A stretch of DNA of 64,000 bases from Pseudofrankia inefficax (lineage in GTDB: Bacteria > Actinomycetota > Actinomycetes > Frankiales > Frankiaceae): contig NC_014666.1 of NCBI RefSeq assembly GCF_000166135.1, positions 1,798,001-1,862,000 on the forward strand. Reading direction: 5' to 3'. The position numbers and the translations under genes were made by a program. The notes under the pieces are model-generated. The model did not search any database. It was given only the letters and a program-made list of their open reading frames with translations, and was not told where the DNA came from. Positions 62,362-64,000 of this stretch are shown piece by piece (position 1 is the first letter of the stretch; each line of letters opens with the position of its first letter).

Positions 62362-63069
62362 ATGCCAGAATACGCACCCCCGAACCGTTCTGGCTTCGCC
62401 GAAAGCCGGGAGTCGATGGCCTGCATGGGTCGTGCGTACTGGCTTCAGATTATTCAAGCGTCGCGATGGCAGGAAGCTCGTCGCATGAAAGGACCCGTCA
62501 CTTCCTATCCAACGTTCATACGACGCGAAGAGCCCTCGCCCTGGCTTGGGCGCGCGCCTCTGCGTGTGACCATTACGTCGGGGACCTTCCAGAAGAGTTC
62601 GCGCGCGCTCAGCCGAATTCTGTCGCTTTCAAAACTCGAAGATCGGGTCGAGATTCATGCGCATCGCGATATCGTCATCCCCGTCTTCGAAAGTCGAATT
62701 CACAGATTCGATTGGGAGCTACACGGTCCCGCTGGCGGCTGGATAACGACCGATTCCAAGCCGAACACGTTAACTGCATTGAACCCGACCCATGATGTTC
62801 GCCTAGGGTGGGAAGTGTGCGCCGATCGAACTTATCCCGCCCTACCAAGGGAGGATGCCCGTCGACTACACTTGGAAGTAGCAGCGCATGCCGCACTCGA
62901 AAACGACATCCTTATTGCCGAAGATCCGAAGCTCCTCGCCGATAGGTACGAGGTGGCCGACTTGGGTGCGGCGGGAGTATTCTCCCCATCCGAGGCGGTT
63001 CGAATACTTGAGCTGTGGATACGCGACCGCGGCGAATCATTCATGATTCTCAATGAAGTTGTCAAATGA
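62362..63069 (+). CDS. hypothetical protein of lower GC content, 235 aa
   Basis: From ATG 62362 the product is soluble: VTSYPTFIRREEPSPW, then SKLEDRVEIHAHRDIVIPVF, then DWELHGPAGGWITTD. It has no signal peptide or membrane helix. GC content is clearly below that of neighbouring genes, and it sits next to an IS110 element, both signs of recent acquisition. I recognise no family. The leading 40 residues could be part of a longer or alternative start; GGAGGCGAC supports the ATG used. Confidence 0.6.
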   Translation: MPEYAPPNRSGFAESRESMACMGRAYWLQIIQASRWQEARRMKGPVTSYPTFIRREEPSPWLGRAPLRVTITSGTFQKSSRALSRILSLSKLEDRVEIHAHRDIVIPVFESRIHRFDWELHGPAGGWITTDSKPNTLTALNPTHDVRLGWEVCADRTYPALPREDARRLHLEVAAHAALENDILIAEDPKLLADRYEVADLGAAGVFSPSEAVRILELWIRDRGESFMILNEVVK

Positions 63070-63074
63070 TCAAG

Positions 63075-64000
63075 CTAGGCTGCGGCCGCGATCAGGGGCG
63101 GTGGGGCTGGTTGGTAGCAACGGTTGTCGCGCAGGAGCGCCCAGATCACGTTGACGCGACGGCGGGCGAGCGCGAGGACGGCCTGGGTGTGGCGTTTGCC
63201 CTCGGATCGTTTGCGGTCGTAGAAGGTTCGTGACTGGTCGTTGTAGCGGATGCTGACCAGCGCGGAGGTGTAGAAGACGCGTTGCAGGCCGCGGTGGTAG
63301 CGGCGGGGACGGTGCAGGTTGCCGCTGATCCGGCCGGAGTCGCGTGGGGCCGGGGCCAGGCCGGCGTAGCCGGCGAGGTGGTCGGCGGAGGTGAACGCGG
63401 CCATGTCGCCGCCGGTCGCGGCTAGGAATTCCGCGCCCAGTAGGACCCCGATGCCGGGCATGCTCAGCAGGGCGGCGGCGTGTCGGTGGCGGTGAAACCG
63501 GCCCTCGATGAGCGTGTCGGTCTGCGCGATCTGCTCGTCGAGGGACATCACCCCCTTCGCCATGTCCGCGACGAGCTGCGCGGCCAGTTGTTCGCCGGGC
63601 AGGGTGGTGCGTTGGGAGTTCGCTGCCGCCGTGACGGTGGCGGCCAGTGCGGCGGCGCCGCGAACCTTCTGCGACCGCAGCCACTGTTCGAGCCCGGCCG
63701 GGCCGAGCTGGCGGATGGCGGCCGGGGTCTGGACGTGGGTGAGCAGGACCAGCGGTCCGCGGTTGGTCAGGTTCAGGACGCGTTCGAGGGCGGGGCTGAT
63801 GCCCAGCAGGTGCTCGTGCAGCCTGTTGACCAGGCGAACCCGGTCGCCGGCGAGGTCGCGGCGGCGGGCGACCAGCATCCGCAGCTCGACGATCAGTTCG
63901 TCGTCGACGCGCATCGGGGCCAGGTCCCGGCGCATGCGGACCTGGTCGGCGATGATCGCGGCGTCTTTCGCGTCGGTCTTGCCTTCGCCCCGGTAGCCGC
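63075..64000 (-). mobile_element. IS110-family transposase, cut by the window edge
   Basis: The minus strand encodes at least 308 residues of an IS110 transposase, open beyond the right edge. The DEDD catalytic start region is partly visible (KTDAKDAAIIADQV). The C-terminal transposase_20 part has MPGIGVLLGAEFLAATGGDM, LAGYAGLAPAPRDSG and the catalytic Ser-containing RGLQRVFYTSALVS. The stop lies six bases from the orphan gene's stop. The left end of the element should lie between 63070 and 63075 or within the last gene; IS110 elements lack long inverted repeats, so the boundary cannot be set by eye. Confidence 0.88.

Overview
This window is very GC-rich and looks like actinobacterial chromosome, most probably Frankia or a close filamentous relative. 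The evidence is the GTG starts, the many 4-base ATGA/GTGA gene overlaps, several NB-ARC/TPR STAND proteins, an FxLD lanthipeptide precursor, and a plasmid-like FtsK/Spd transfer cluster. The genus is inferred from gene content, not proven. No rRNA operon, complete tRNA or CRISPR array was seen.

Layout. 0-3.2 kb: a truncated haemoglobin, a TauE/SafE permease remnant, small membrane proteins and a MerR regulator with a clear operator. 3.29 kb: a tRNA 3' fragment that looks like an attachment site, followed by a DUF4143 ATPase gene preceded by three 23-bp repeats, then a decayed transfer-gene remnant joined directly to a truncated sugar-phosphate-isomerase-like gene. 6.4-22.6 kb: a catabolic island with several SDRs, an aldehyde dehydrogenase, a 3-hydroxyisobutyrate-dehydrogenase-like enzyme, a carboxymuconolactone-decarboxylase-like protein, two related cytochromes P450, a [3Fe-4S]-type ferredoxin, an HSD10-like dehydrogenase, an amidohydrolase and several TetR regulators. 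This gene set suggests oxidation of a hydrophobic (terpenoid-, steroid- or acyl-like) substrate. 23.1-29.2 kb: a large beta-propeller lipoprotein, then a TetR divergent from a LuxE/LuxC-like acyl-reductase pair.

30-41 kb is a conflict-type region. It holds an ECF-sigma-region-2/NB-ARC/TPR fusion with destroyed Walker motifs, an EAD1-TPR protein with no NTPase, a DUF4407 membrane protein, a stretch of decayed genes, and an intact EAD1-NB-ARC-TPR protein. 41-45.4 kb carries an FxLD lanthipeptide precursor (53 aa, CxxxCxxxCxxxC tail) with its methyltransferase, a downstream helical protein and a divergent XRE regulator, but no dehydratase or cyclase. 46-48.4 kb is a coupled two-gene operon of Gly/Ala-rich proteins, the second with a nuclease-like N-terminal motif; it is the best candidate for an undescribed system.

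At 48.96 kb a second copy of the tRNA 3' fragment appears in the same orientation, with related flanking sequence. It marks the start of a second integrative element: a TIR-WD40 protein, a conserved small protein, an FtsK/SpoIIIE transfer ATPase, Spd-like small membrane proteins, and an HTH/zinc-finger gene. The presumed operator of that HTH gene overlaps its own start codon, and half of the operator recurs five times inside its reading frame. After this come an XRE regulator, small unknown genes, an APH-like kinase coupled to a CorA-like membrane protein, a lower-GC orphan, and an IS110 transposase cut by the window edge. No integrase lies in the window. The simplest reading is tandem accretion of integrative elements at one tRNA gene located beyond the right edge.
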